Below are positions 35,247-43,855 of a stretch of 64,000 bases of DNA, in pieces (within the stretch, counting starts at the first letter, position 1; each line of letters opens with the position of its first letter). Source of the DNA: Paenibacillus sp. FSL R5-0341 (GTDB lineage Bacteria > Bacillota > Bacilli > Paenibacillales > Paenibacillaceae); contig NZ_CP150241.1 of the NCBI RefSeq assembly GCF_037975235.1, positions 2,976,001 through 3,040,000 on the forward strand, in the 5' to 3' direction. The translations under genes were made by a program, and so were the position numbers. Below the pieces are notes generated by a model. That model made no database searches, was not told the DNA's origin, and was given only the letters and a program-made list of their open reading frames with translations.

Positions 35247-36677
35247 ATGACATTTAAGGACTTAAATATTATCCCCTCTATTATGGAAGGGTTAAACAAA
35301 GCAAACTATACTAATCCTACCCCTATACAGGAACAGGCCATACCAGCTGTATTAGCTGGCAGAGATCTGCTGGGATGTGCACAGACAGGAACAGGCAAGA
35401 CGGCAGCATTTTCAGTGCCAATCATTCAATTATTAAGCGAAAGATCCAAAGGACCCAAGTCCGCACGACATATTCGCTCATTGATTTTGACACCAACAAG
35501 AGAACTCGCGATTCAAATCGCGGATAACATCAAGGTATATAGTCGGTATACGGACATCCGTTGTACGGCTATCGTTGGCGGTGTTTCGCAAAAAGTGCAA
35601 GAGCGTGCACTGAATCAAGGTGCAGATATTATTATCGCAACGCCTGGCAGATTGAACGATCTGATTAATCAGAAGCGTATCGATCTGAAGATGGTTGAGA
35701 TTCTCGTTCTGGATGAAGCAGACCGGATGTTGGACATGGGCTTCATTCATGATGTGAAAAGAATCATTGCCAAGATGCCCAACAAGAAGCAGACGCTGTT
35801 CTTCTCAGCTACGATGCCTCCTGAAATCACCAAAATGGTTAAAACCTTGCTGGTTGATCCAGTCAAAGTGGAAATTACACCAGTGTCTTCGACAGTAGAC
35901 CGCATTGAGCAGTCTATATATTTGCTGGAGAATGGCAAGAAGCAGCAGATGTTGAACCAAATTTTGGAGGATAAATCCATCGTCACGGCATTGGTGTTCA
36001 CACGCACGAAGCGCGGCGCTGACCGGGTTACACGTGATTTGGCCAAGGTGAATGTTACGGCACAGGCTATTCATGGCAATAAGTCTCAGAACGAGCGACA
36101 ACGGGCACTGAACAACTTCAAGAGCGGGGCCACGCGAGTACTGGTGGCGACGGATATCGCGGCAAGAGGAATTGACGTGGAAGAACTGTCGCATGTCATC
36201 AACTTTAACCTGCCTAACATTCCGGAAACGTATGTTCACCGTATTGGACGTACAGGTAGAGCAGGGAAAAGCGGGATGGCCATCTCATTCTGTGAGAAAG
36301 ACGAACTTCCATTCCTAAGGGATATTGAGAAAGTAATCAAAAAGACGATTCCTGAAGTGAAAGGTCATCCGTATCCAATGACAGGTGTACCTGTGTTTGA
36401 AAAAACGAACAAAGCACCAGGCGGTAAACCTGCCTATAACAAATCAGCTGCAGGTAAACCAGCCAAGTCCAAGGCTAACCCGGCACGCAAGCCCAAATCC
36501 GAGTGGTTTGCTAAGAGTAGTAAAACGACTAGTAGTCGTTCAAACGATGGTAGATCCAATAGTAGTCGTTCAAACGACGGCAGATCCAACGGCAGTAGAT
36601 CACACAGCAGTAGCAGTAAACCCAATAATGGCTCGTTCAGCCGAAGCAGCAAAACACGAAACGATAGAGCCAATTAA
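35247..36677 (+). CDS. DEAD-box ATP-dependent RNA helicase
   Basis: 476 residues from ATG 35247 (AAGGAGA upstream). Helicase motifs in order: Q-motif PTPIQEQAIP, I AQTGTGKT, Ia TPTRELA, Ib TPGRL, II DEAD, III SAT, IV LVFTRT, V ARGID, VI HRIGRTGRAG. The last 100 residues are a low-complexity basic tail with Ser-Arg repeats, a likely RNA-binding extension. It resembles the RhlE/CshA-like cold-shock and ribosome-assembly helicases. The 116-base gap upstream is AT-rich; no cold-shock element can be proved by eye. Confidence 0.93.
   Translation: MTFKDLNIIPSIMEGLNKANYTNPTPIQEQAIPAVLAGRDLLGCAQTGTGKTAAFSVPIIQLLSERSKGPKSARHIRSLILTPTRELAIQIADNIKVYSRYTDIRCTAIVGGVSQKVQERALNQGADIIIATPGRLNDLINQKRIDLKMVEILVLDEADRMLDMGFIHDVKRIIAKMPNKKQTLFFSATMPPEITKMVKTLLVDPVKVEITPVSSTVDRIEQSIYLLENGKKQQMLNQILEDKSIVTALVFTRTKRGADRVTRDLAKVNVTAQAIHGNKSQNERQRALNNFKSGATRVLVATDIAARGIDVEELSHVINFNLPNIPETYVHRIGRTGRAGKSGMAISFCEKDELPFLRDIEKVIKKTIPEVKGHPYPMTGVPVFEKTNKAPGGKPAYNKSAAGKPAKSKANPARKPKSEWFAKSSKTTSSRSNDGRSNSSRSNDGRSNGSRSHSSSSKPNNGSFSRSSKTRNDRAN
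36531..36589 (+). repeat. 30-bp direct repeat in the helicase tail
   Basis: AGTAGTCGTTCAAACGA with GGYAGATCCAA occurs twice, 30 bp apart, encoding SSRSNDGRSN twice. This kind of repeat often varies in number between strains. Confidence 0.75.
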
Positions 36678-36695
36678 GATTTAAATAAATCCAGA

Positions 36696-36731
36696 TAAAA
36701 CCTTCTCCATTCATATGGAGGAGGTTTTATT
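36696..36731. terminator. Terminator after helicase gene
   Basis: ATAAAACCTTCTCCAT TCAT ATGGAGGAGGTTTTAT, long stem with A/T ends. Confidence 0.85.
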
Positions 36732-36819
36732 ATGAGCTTTTATGTGTAACAAGCTTATTTACATACGAACTTACATTCGGTATCATTATATCGTCCATTG
36801 GTGAAAGGGAGGTATTGAC

Positions 36820-37173
36820 TTGAAAGATACGATGATTGAATACAGCTTGAAGAAGAAAGGTGCGACCAAGGATTATCCATTTGGGCCTGACCCAGTCGCG
36901 ATTAAGGTTGAGGGTAAGATGTTCGCGCTTATTTTTGAAAACAAAGAAAAGAATTGTCGCTTGAACTTAAAATGTGATCCCATTATTGCAGAGAACCTGA
37001 GAGAGCAGCATGAAGCCGTTCAACCGGGATATCATATGAACAAAAAACACTGGAATACCATTACGCTGGATGGTTCCTTGTCAGATGAGGATATCTACGT
37101 CATGATTGATCACTCTTATGATATGGTTGTCAAATCCCTTCCGAAAAGCGTTCGGGAATCTCTGACCGAATAG
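36820..37173 (+). CDS. MmcQ/YjbR-family protein
   Basis: 117 residues starting at TTG 36820, with AAGGGAGG upstream. The sequence DYPFGPDPVAIKVEGKMFALI, then LNLKCDPIIAENLRE and NKKHWNTITLDGSLSDEDI, is the characteristic YjbR/CyaY-like fold. Members have been described as double-wing DNA-binding proteins, but the biological role is unclear. The gene is single, between the helicase terminator and a convergent RpiR gene whose stop is only 24 bases away. Confidence 0.87.
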   Translation: MKDTMIEYSLKKKGATKDYPFGPDPVAIKVEGKMFALIFENKEKNCRLNLKCDPIIAENLREQHEAVQPGYHMNKKHWNTITLDGSLSDEDIYVMIDHSYDMVVKSLPKSVRESLTE

Positions 37174-37196
37174 TGAAGCTTTTCATGTAACTTACA

Positions 37197-38066
37197 TTAA
37201 TCGTCACTTAACAGGTCACTGACCTGGAGTTTCTCATATGTCTCGGCTGAAGTCTGCCTATTCGTCGCGTAGTTGATTTTATAGATACAAGAGTAGATGA
37301 CGTTTAACACGTATTCAAAAGCAATTTGGGAAGAAAAGGATCCGATCTTGGCAAGCTTCACTTCATCATTGGGAACTCGGATACAGATCGTGCTGAGCTT
37401 CGCCAGTTCGCTGTGGCTGGTTGCTGTGATGGTGATAAAAGGAATGTGTTCGCGCTTAAAATGATGGGCCGCTGTAATATAACTCTGAGATTTTCCATGA
37501 TAGGTAAGGAAAATGGCACAATCTTTTGTGGTCAAGTTGACGGTATGGTGCGCCCATTCAGACAGCTCCGTGGCAATGACTACATATTTGTTGATTTTGA
37601 ACAATTTATTTTGAAAACTTTTCGCCCGAATCTGTGAATCGCCCATGGCGTAGATGAATATCCGTTCAGCCCGATCCAGTAATTGCGCTGTGAGTGACAG
37701 CAGGTCATCGTCCATATAGGCCACATTCTTCTCGATGGTTTCCTTCATTAATTCGGCAATTTCTTTTGCTACCTGAAGCGAAGACTCACCCAGACTGAAC
37801 GGATAATTTGGGTCCACATTGGAGATGTTCTGGGCGGAGTCCTGTTCAAATTCCCGGGCAAGTCTGATGATGAATTCTTTGAAGCCAGTGAGTTCAAGTT
37901 TGTGAACGAGTCGATTAATTGCTGAATGCGAGGTATAGGTGACTTTCGCGAGTTCTTGCACATTTAAATGAAGAATACGGTCCTTATGCGTCAATATGTA
38001 GGAAGCAATGCTTTTTTCATTCGGTGTAAAGTTATGCATGTCGGTTAATTGAGTTAGTATTTTCAT
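37197..38066 (-). CDS. RpiR/MurR-family regulator with SIS domain
   Basis: 289 residues from ATG 38066, chosen because GGGGTG lies 6 bases upstream; GTG 38075 is also in frame. The N-terminal helix-turn-helix is LNVQELAKVTYTSHSAINRLVHKL and the C-terminal SIS sugar-phosphate-binding domain includes IFIYAMGDSQIRAKSFQNKL. Such proteins sense phosphosugars. The divergent neighbour is a Gfo/Idh/MocA sugar oxidoreductase, a natural target. The inverted repeat at 38114-38128 in the gap is a candidate operator. Confidence 0.87.
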   Translation of the reverse strand: MKILTQLTDMHNFTPNEKSIASYILTHKDRILHLNVQELAKVTYTSHSAINRLVHKLELTGFKEFIIRLAREFEQDSAQNISNVDPNYPFSLGESSLQVAKEIAELMKETIEKNVAYMDDDLLSLTAQLLDRAERIFIYAMGDSQIRAKSFQNKLFKINKYVVIATELSEWAHHTVNLTTKDCAIFLTYHGKSQSYITAAHHFKREHIPFITITATSHSELAKLSTICIRVPNDEVKLAKIGSFSSQIAFEYVLNVIYSCIYKINYATNRQTSAETYEKLQVSDLLSDD

Positions 38067-38113
38067 TAAGTTCACCCCAGGTAAGTTGAATAACGTCGAT
38101 TACGGGCGTTCAT

Positions 38114-38128
38114 TAAACATTTTGTTTA
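38114..38128. promoter_or_regulatory. Candidate RpiR operator
   Basis: TAAACA TTT TGTTTA, a perfect 6-bp inverted repeat in the 179-base gap between the divergent RpiR and Gfo/Idh genes. Confidence 0.4.
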
Positions 38129-38245
38129 TAGACAGACCGTCAGGCATACCTAAAAATGGTCGATTGTACCGTTATGGCGGCAAAGCCTTTATTCAGAGCT
38201 GTCTTCTTTTATAATAAATGAAAAAGAGCCTTGGGGGGAATGATT

Positions 38246-39265
38246 ATGTTAACCATCGGATACATCGGTAATGGCAAGAGCACGAATCGATACCATCTTC
38301 CTTTTTCATTGAATAGGGATCATCTGAACGTAAAAACCATATACGCACGCAATCTGGATAAAACCGAGTGGGATCGTATACCTGACGTAAACTACACGGA
38401 TGATGTCTCCACGGTGATGAATGATGAGGAGATTCAATTGGTGGTGGTCTGCACTCATACAGAGTCCCATTACTCATACGCGAAAATGGCACTCGATCAT
38501 GGCAAACATGTGCTTGTGGAAAAACCGTTCATGTTAACCCAGGCTGAAGCCATATCCATCTTCCAATACGCGAAAGAGAAAAATCTGGTGATTCAATGTT
38601 ATCAGAACAGACGTTATGATTCGGACTTCCTTACAACGAAGAAAGTGATTGAATCAGGGAAGCTGGGGGATCTGCTGGAAATAGAGATGCACTACGATTA
38701 CTACCGTCCGGAAATCCCGAACAACATCTCTCATTTTTCCAAATATCACAGCTATCTATACGGACATGGGGTGCATACCATCGACCAGGTGTTATCCTAC
38801 TTTGGCAAGCCGGATACGATCCATTCCGATGTGCGTCAACTGCTTGGTGAGGGAAGAATGAACGATTACTTTGACCTGGACTTTTATTATTCCTCACTCA
38901 AAGTGTCCGTCAAATCAAGCTTTTTCCGCTTGAAGCCCCGTCCAAGCTTTGTGGTATATGGCAAGAAGGGTGTGTTCGTGAAACAAACGGAGGATCGGCA
39001 GGAGGAACATCTGAAATTGTTTTATCTGCCCAAGGGACATGCTGATTTTGGCGTGGATCTCCCGCAGCACTATGGCGTCTTGACCTATCTGGATGATGAA
39101 GGAATCTATCATGAGGAAAAAGTGGTTTCGGAGATTGGCGACTACGCCCGAGTGTATGACGATATCTATCAAGCCATTGTACATGGCAAGGATAAGGTCA
39201 TCCAAGATGAAGAAACGATTACTGCGATGGGGATTCTGGAACAAGGTATAGCCGCGTGCAAATAA
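38246..39265 (+). CDS. Gfo/Idh/MocA-family oxidoreductase
   Basis: 339 residues. ATG 38246 follows TTGGGGGGAA; ATG 38240 and TTG 38231 are in-frame alternatives. The N-terminal Rossmann fold (MLTIGYIGNGKSTNRYHLPF) and the catalytic EKP motif (HVLVEKPFMLTQ) define the family; the C-terminal half with HYDYYRPEIP and HGVHTIDQVL is the substrate domain. Enzymes of this kind use NAD(P) on sugars, inositols or scyllo-inosose derivatives. The closest-sounding relatives are YdgJ/YhhX-type oxidoreductases. It diverges from an RpiR regulator. Confidence 0.88.
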   Translation: MLTIGYIGNGKSTNRYHLPFSLNRDHLNVKTIYARNLDKTEWDRIPDVNYTDDVSTVMNDEEIQLVVVCTHTESHYSYAKMALDHGKHVLVEKPFMLTQAEAISIFQYAKEKNLVIQCYQNRRYDSDFLTTKKVIESGKLGDLLEIEMHYDYYRPEIPNNISHFSKYHSYLYGHGVHTIDQVLSYFGKPDTIHSDVRQLLGEGRMNDYFDLDFYYSSLKVSVKSSFFRLKPRPSFVVYGKKGVFVKQTEDRQEEHLKLFYLPKGHADFGVDLPQHYGVLTYLDDEGIYHEEKVVSEIGDYARVYDDIYQAIVHGKDKVIQDEETITAMGILEQGIAACK

Positions 39266-39328
39266 ACAAATAAGCATTGAGCTTACGATTATAGATCAGT
39301 CTCGAAGAATAAGTAAGTTAAGATGAAT

Positions 39329-39358
39329 GACAAAAGCCACCTTCTGGTGGCTTTTGTC
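39329..39358. terminator. Hairpin between convergent oxidoreductase genes
   Basis: GACAAAAGCCACC TTC TGGTGGCTTTTGTC, a long perfect stem acting in both directions; only short T-runs flank it. Confidence 0.75.
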
Positions 39359-39380
39359 GTTCGATTTCAAATAATCTCAA

Positions 39381-40400
39381 TTAAGTTAAATCCACAACCA
39401 CTTTAACCGTTCCTTTGGCCTGAATCGCTGTATTAAAGGCTTCCTGGATATCATCCAGTTTGTATACCTGTGTTACAAGAGTAGATAATTCAGGATGGAA
39501 GTGGGTCAGATGTTCCACAACCTTACTGAAATCCTCGTGCGTGTATCCACTGGAACCTCTCACTTGCACTTCTTTGGACATCACCTGTTGTAGGCTGATG
39601 GGCACCTCGGTTTTATATACGGCAATAATTGAGATTCTGGCCTGCGGTTTGACGATCTTCATGATCTTCTCGAACAACACGGGAGCACCAGCCGCATCGA
39701 TAAATACATCGACATTCGGCACCTCAACGCCGTATACGTTCACGGTGCCGTAGTGTCCAGCAAGTCCCTCTTCGAGGGTAGTAGTCGAGGTATTCACGGT
39801 CAGAGCACCGAGTCCTGCAGCTTTGGCGAGACGCCATTCATCGATATCCACAACACATACCTGTTTCATTCCCTCAGCAATCAGACTTGCAGCAGCCAGC
39901 AGGCCAATCGGACCCGCGCCCATGATGACAATCCGATCTTCAGGCTTCGGATCTGCACTGAAAGCCCCATGTCGTCCTACACTCATAGGTTCAATCAATG
40001 AGGCTACTTCTGCCGGGACACTTGCATCTATTTCATACAAGTTATAATTAAGCTTGGCTTCCTCCACCAGAACGTACTGGGAGAATCCGGAGCATTCCAG
40101 GGATTTGCGTCTTCCAACTTTTTTTGCGGTAATGGGATTAATGCCTACACGCATCCCGATGTGAATCTCCGAAGCAACGTCAGAGCCAATCTCAACAATT
40201 TCACCAACCATCTCATGTCCAAATTCAGAGCCCAGACTGATGCCCATATCTCCTTGACCCACTTTAACAATGTTAATATCAGTTCCGCAGATTCCACCGC
40301 GCAGATTTCGTACCAGAACATCGGTTGGACCGACAACCGGCATTGGTTTTTCTTCCACACGAATATCATTTTTCCCATAATAAATAGCTGCTTTCATCAT
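39381..40400 (-). CDS. MDR dehydrogenase lacking the structural-zinc cysteine lobe
   Basis: 339 residues. The catalytic zinc residues are kept (GGICGTD, GHEMVGE, IEPMSVGRHG) and the Rossmann motif is VIMGAGPIGLLAA. Where classic enzymes have four cysteines (CxxCxxCx7C), this one has INPITAKKVGRRKSLECSG with a single Cys, so the structural zinc is absent. Reaction is probably oxidation of a sugar alcohol or diol. It starts ATG 40400 (or 40397) after GGAGTG. It diverges from the two-component operon at 40595. Confidence 0.85.
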   Translation of the reverse strand: MMKAAIYYGKNDIRVEEKPMPVVGPTDVLVRNLRGGICGTDINIVKVGQGDMGISLGSEFGHEMVGEIVEIGSDVASEIHIGMRVGINPITAKKVGRRKSLECSGFSQYVLVEEAKLNYNLYEIDASVPAEVASLIEPMSVGRHGAFSADPKPEDRIVIMGAGPIGLLAAASLIAEGMKQVCVVDIDEWRLAKAAGLGALTVNTSTTTLEEGLAGHYGTVNVYGVEVPNVDVFIDAAGAPVLFEKIMKIVKPQARISIIAVYKTEVPISLQQVMSKEVQVRGSSGYTHEDFSKVVEHLTHFHPELSTLVTQVYKLDDIQEAFNTAIQAKGTVKVVVDLT

Positions 40401-40531
40401 GACTCACTCCTTAGGACTCATTATCATTCACTGCTTGAGCGACTGAGTACGTTTATCATGATGCAGCGATGTTTCCGTGTTGTTTGAATATTGTTTATGA
40501 GATATTAATTTAAGAGATGATAGATAGACGG

Positions 40532-40565
40532 TTTAAACAATTTTTTAACATCTGGACATTATAAT
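40532..40565 (+). promoter_or_regulatory. Promoter of second two-component operon with 11-bp direct repeats
   Basis: TTTAAACAATT (40532-40542) and TTTTAACATCT (40543-40553) agree at 8 of 11 positions, directly abutting, and are followed by TATAAT at 40560-40565. They resemble PhoP/PhoB-type TTAACA repeats and the elements at 42410. Autoregulation by the 40595 regulator is inferred. Confidence 0.55.
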
Positions 40566-40594
40566 GAGGACATGTAGCTTGAAAGGATGATTAG

Positions 40595-41266
40595 ATGATC
40601 AAAATACTTGTGGTAGAGGACGACATTAAACTGAATCGTATTATCTGTACATATCTAACCAATAACGGATATCACGCTATCGGATGCTTTAATCCGCGAG
40701 AGGCGTATGATTTGATGTATAACGACATGTACGATCTTCTAATTTCCGATGTCATGATGCCAGAGATCGACGGATTTGAGTTTGCCGAGACGGTGAGACA
40801 GATTAATAAGACCATTCCCATTCTTTTTGTTACAGCACGTGACGATATTTCATCGAAACAAAAGGGGTATCAGGCGGGGATCGATGATTATATGGTCAAA
40901 CCCGTGGATCTGGACGAGCTCGTCCTGCGTGTAGGTGCGCTGTTGCGGCGGGCCAATATTGCCCATGAGAAGAAACTGAGTGTAGGAAGTCTGTTGATGG
41001 ATGCAAATGATATGACAACTACGGTAAACGGGGAGGAAATATCCGTAACGGTACGAGAATTCAATATCCTTTACAAATTGCTTTCTTATCCCAAACATAC
41101 CTTTTCCCGTGCACAGCTCATGGACGAGTTCTGGGGTATTGACAGTCAGACCAGCCTGCGTGCAGTGGACGTATACATTGTTAAACTTCGGGACAAGTTC
41201 TCCGTGTGTGAGGATTTTAAAATCGTGACAGTGCACGGACTTGGCTACAAGGCTGTATTGCAATGA
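40595..41266 (+). CDS. OmpR/PhoB-family response regulator (second system)
   Basis: 223 residues. The receiver carries the acidic pair ED-D in VVEDDIKLNR, phospho-acceptor aspartate in LLISDVMMPEIDG, Thr in VTARDD and Lys in MVKPVD; the winged helix ends IVTVHGLGYKAVLQ. It overlaps the kinase gene by 4 bases. Eleven-bp repeats lie upstream of this gene and of the downstream operon at 42506, the expected binding sites. Confidence 0.92.
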   Translation: MIKILVVEDDIKLNRIICTYLTNNGYHAIGCFNPREAYDLMYNDMYDLLISDVMMPEIDGFEFAETVRQINKTIPILFVTARDDISSKQKGYQAGIDDYMVKPVDLDELVLRVGALLRRANIAHEKKLSVGSLLMDANDMTTTVNGEEISVTVREFNILYKLLSYPKHTFSRAQLMDEFWGIDSQTSLRAVDVYIVKLRDKFSVCEDFKIVTVHGLGYKAVLQ

Positions 41267-42330
41267 CCAAGACACAGATCCCGGACGTGAGAATTAAAAA
41301 GCCACTACTATCATGGAAAGAGTTTCTCGGTACGTATCTCTTGTTGTCTACGTTGACCGCAGGACAAGCACTCATCTATAACGCCTATCTGCCCGTGGGT
41401 TATGTCCCATGGCCTTACATTTTCGGTATCTCGGGATACTGGGTCATCGTCAGTCTTATTTTTTGCCTGGTGACGGCAAGGCAGAAGTATAATGCCTTCG
41501 ATAAGCCAATGCGCAAACTCAGTGAGGCTGCGAAGCAGGTAGCGGAAGGAGATTTCTCCGTATATCTGGAACCGATTCACCGAGCGGATAAGCAGAACTA
41601 CGTGGATGTGATGTTCGAGGATTTTAATAAAATGGTAGAAGAGCTGAACAGTATTGAAACATTGAAAAATGACTTCATCTCCAATGTATCTCACGAGATT
41701 AAGACACCTTTATCGGTCATCCACGGCTATGCCATGGCGTTGCAGCAGGATGATATACGCCCAGAGCTTCGAAAAGAGTACACAGACACCATCATTTCTT
41801 CCACGAACAAACTCGCGACCCTCGTCGTTAATATTCTGAAGCTGAACAAATTGGAGAATCAGGAGATTATCCCGGTTGCCGAGCCTTATGATCTGTGCAG
41901 GCAGCTTGCTGAATGTGCTCTTTCTTTTGAACAGACCTGGGAAGAAAAAGATATTGAATTCATGGTGGATATCGAAGATCGTGCCATCATTCATGCGGAA
42001 GAGAGTATGCTGGAGATCGTATGGCATAATCTCTTCTCCAATGCGCTCAAATTCACATCTCCCGGAGGAAAGATCACCCTCAAGCAGACGTCGGATGAAG
42101 ACACCATTACAGTCATGGTATCGGACACAGGCTGTGGCATGAATGAAGAAACGATGAAACATATCTTCGATAAATTCTATCAAGGGGACCCCTCCCATCA
42201 CGGAGAGGGGAATGGCCTTGGTCTCGCTCTTTCGTTGCGTGTCATCGAGTTGATGGGTGGTTCTATTTCGGTGGAAAGCGAACCCCAGAAGGGCACAACC
42301 TTCACCGTTAAGCTAAAAGTGGGAGAGTAA
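41263..42330 (+). CDS. Intramembrane-sensing type histidine kinase
   Basis: 355 residues. Two membrane helices near residues 17-34 and 45-65 are joined by only about 10-12 residues, so there is no extracellular sensor domain; such kinases usually sense within the membrane or through a partner. HAMP-like segment (KLSEAAKQVAEGDF), H-box ISNVSHEIKTPLSVIHG, N-box VWHNLFSNALKFT, G1 VSDTGCGMN and G2 GNGLGLALS. A hairpin terminator follows. The small membrane proteins encoded downstream could be the signal-transmitting partners (inference). Confidence 0.92.
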   Translation: MTKTQIPDVRIKKPLLSWKEFLGTYLLLSTLTAGQALIYNAYLPVGYVPWPYIFGISGYWVIVSLIFCLVTARQKYNAFDKPMRKLSEAAKQVAEGDFSVYLEPIHRADKQNYVDVMFEDFNKMVEELNSIETLKNDFISNVSHEIKTPLSVIHGYAMALQQDDIRPELRKEYTDTIISSTNKLATLVVNILKLNKLENQEIIPVAEPYDLCRQLAECALSFEQTWEEKDIEFMVDIEDRAIIHAEESMLEIVWHNLFSNALKFTSPGGKITLKQTSDEDTITVMVSDTGCGMNEETMKHIFDKFYQGDPSHHGEGNGLGLALSLRVIELMGGSISVESEPQKGTTFTVKLKVGE

Positions 42331-42362
42331 CATATAGCCTAGTTACGTGATCTTGAATAGCT

Positions 42363-42397
42363 AAGCCTGAATTCGAAACCATTGAATTCAGGCTTTT
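42363..42397 (+). terminator. Terminator after second histidine kinase
   Basis: AAGCCTGAATTC and GAATTCAGGCTT are perfect 12-bp arms with a 9-base loop, followed by TTTTA. Confidence 0.88.
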
Positions 42398-42409
42398 ATT
42401 CATATTTCG

Positions 42410-42452
42410 TAAACATTTCATAAGCAACTTATAAACATTTGGTCGGTACGAT
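42410..42452 (+). promoter_or_regulatory. Triple 11-bp direct repeat and -10, membrane/MCP operon
   Basis: TAAACATTTCA, TAAGCAACTTA and TAAACATTTGG follow each other head to tail (42410-42442); the outer two match at 9 of 11. TACGAT (42447-42452) is a plausible -10. The layout fits activation by the OmpR-type regulator at 40595. Confidence 0.6.
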
Positions 42453-42505
42453 AGGAACATCCAATGAGGGATATAAAGAAAACAATAGAGGGAGTGATGA
42501 CACAC

Positions 42506-43039
42506 ATGAGTGAGATGATCAGAACTGAACATAGCTTCGTCGGCTATGAATATAAAGACGTTATTGTGAAGCAAGATGCCGAATCATTATATACGGACGG
42601 ATATGCGCACTTTGGCTGGATTCTGGAAGCTACTTCAACACCATTTCAAAACGTGGGTTCCGTCACGATGAAGTTCAAGCGGGATCGCAAGATTCGGAAC
42701 AAAGCGGAGTTGACCCGCCTGCAAAGACAATTTGAATCCTGTGTGACCGAGATCGCAACATTGGAACGATCCAAGATCATGGGCGCTTCTGCCGTTGCTT
42801 ATATCATCGGAATTGTTGGCACAGCATGTATGGCTGGCTCGGTGTTTGCATATCAGGCAGACATGCTACCTCTTACCATTACGCTGGCGGTCCCCGGTTT
42901 TGCAGGCTGGATTATTCCGTATTTCAGCTACTGCGGGCTTCGCAAGAAAAAGTCCGACAAGGTGACGCCGTACATCGACAAGAAATATGACGAAATATAC
43001 GAGGTATGTGAAAAGGCGAATGGTCTGCTCACCAAGTAG
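42506..43039 (+). CDS. Membrane protein of unknown function
   Basis: 177 residues from ATG 42506 (GGAG 11 bases upstream). An N-terminal soluble part of about 85 residues (EHSFVGYEYKDVIVKQDAES) is followed by two hydrophobic helices (ASAVAYIIGIVGTACMAGSV and TITLAVPGFAGWIIPYF) and a basic cytoplasmic tail. I do not recognise the family. First gene behind the 11-bp repeats, so probably an output of the adjacent two-component system. Confidence 0.75.
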   Translation: MSEMIRTEHSFVGYEYKDVIVKQDAESLYTDGYAHFGWILEATSTPFQNVGSVTMKFKRDRKIRNKAELTRLQRQFESCVTEIATLERSKIMGASAVAYIIGIVGTACMAGSVFAYQADMLPLTITLAVPGFAGWIIPYFSYCGLRKKKSDKVTPYIDKKYDEIYEVCEKANGLLTK

Positions 43040-43051
43040 TATGAATATCCT

Positions 43052-43750
43052 ATGAAAATGAAGACATACTTGAAGTCCCTATGGGCCCGTCACCTTGGAA
43101 ATAAGCAAGATCGAACGGCCATGATCAACGTTGCTTCGCTTGTTATCAATGCTTTGATTGGAATAGGCAAGTTAATCCTGGGGATCTATCTGCTTTCCGG
43201 ATGGTTCATTACGAATGCTGTGTATTATCTGATTCTGTGTGTAGCCAAAGGGCAGGTACTTCAACAATATAAAGTTGCTAAAAGGATGGAATCTCCCCAA
43301 GAAAGATATACTTTGGAGCTTACGGTCTATAAGCGCGGAGGTCTTTTCCTTTGCTTTCTGGGGATATCCTATTCAATAGTCTGCCTGCGAATGTATCTGA
43401 TCGGCGATGCCTTCATCTATAGCGGCATCATTGTGTATGTCGTAGCTACAGTTGCCTTTACCAAGCTGGCTTTTGCCATATATGGTACCTGGGCTAATCG
43501 TCATCTCCATAACCCAATTATGTCTACATTGAAAATGATTAATTTCACAGATGCCATGGTATCCATCGTCGTGACGCAAGCGACACTGCTTACCATGCAA
43601 GCCTCACCTCTTGCATTAAAAACCAGTAGCCTGTTTGGCATGGGATGCAGTGCTTTATTTTGTCTGATGGGAGTCTGGATGATGTTCCACAAGAACAAGG
43701 ACTCCAATAGGGAGCAGGGGAGTGCAACAAACGAACAGGGAGATGAATGA
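43052..43750 (+). CDS. Polytopic membrane protein of unknown function
   Basis: 232 residues with about six hydrophobic segments (from SLVINALIGIGKLILGIYLL to SLFGMGCSALFCLMGVWMMF). No ribosome site is obvious at ATG 43052, 12 bases after the previous stop, so translation is probably coupled. The basic, Gln/Asn-rich tail ends NKDSNREQGSATNEQGDE. No transporter signature is recognised. Same operon as the gene at 42506. Confidence 0.75.
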   Translation: MKMKTYLKSLWARHLGNKQDRTAMINVASLVINALIGIGKLILGIYLLSGWFITNAVYYLILCVAKGQVLQQYKVAKRMESPQERYTLELTVYKRGGLFLCFLGISYSIVCLRMYLIGDAFIYSGIIVYVVATVAFTKLAFAIYGTWANRHLHNPIMSTLKMINFTDAMVSIVVTQATLLTMQASPLALKTSSLFGMGCSALFCLMGVWMMFHKNKDSNREQGSATNEQGDE

Positions 43751-43762
43751 GGAGGGATTCAC

Positions 43763-43843
43763 ATGGAATGGTGTTATGTACTCCTGCTCAATATCATTTT
43801 GATCATGACCAAAATCATCGCAGAGCAGTTCACAAGTCGTTGA
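43763..43843 (+). CDS. 26-residue membrane micro-protein
   Basis: ATG 43763 behind a strong GAGGAGGG site opens a 26-codon frame. Product: MEWCYVLLLNIILIMTKIIA plus EQFTSR, a single hydrophobic helix with a charged tail. It lies 12 bases after one operon gene and 12 bases before the next (ribosome site GAGGGGG overlapping its stop), spacing typical of a real gene. No family is recognised. It may modulate the kinase or the MCP-like protein. Confidence 0.7.
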   Translation: MEWCYVLLLNIILIMTKIIAEQFTSR

Positions 43844-43855
43844 GGGGGAATTACC

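Noticed and set aside
36385..36684. 99-residue frame overlapping the helicase end
   Set aside because: It is the +1 shadow of the low-complexity helicase tail.
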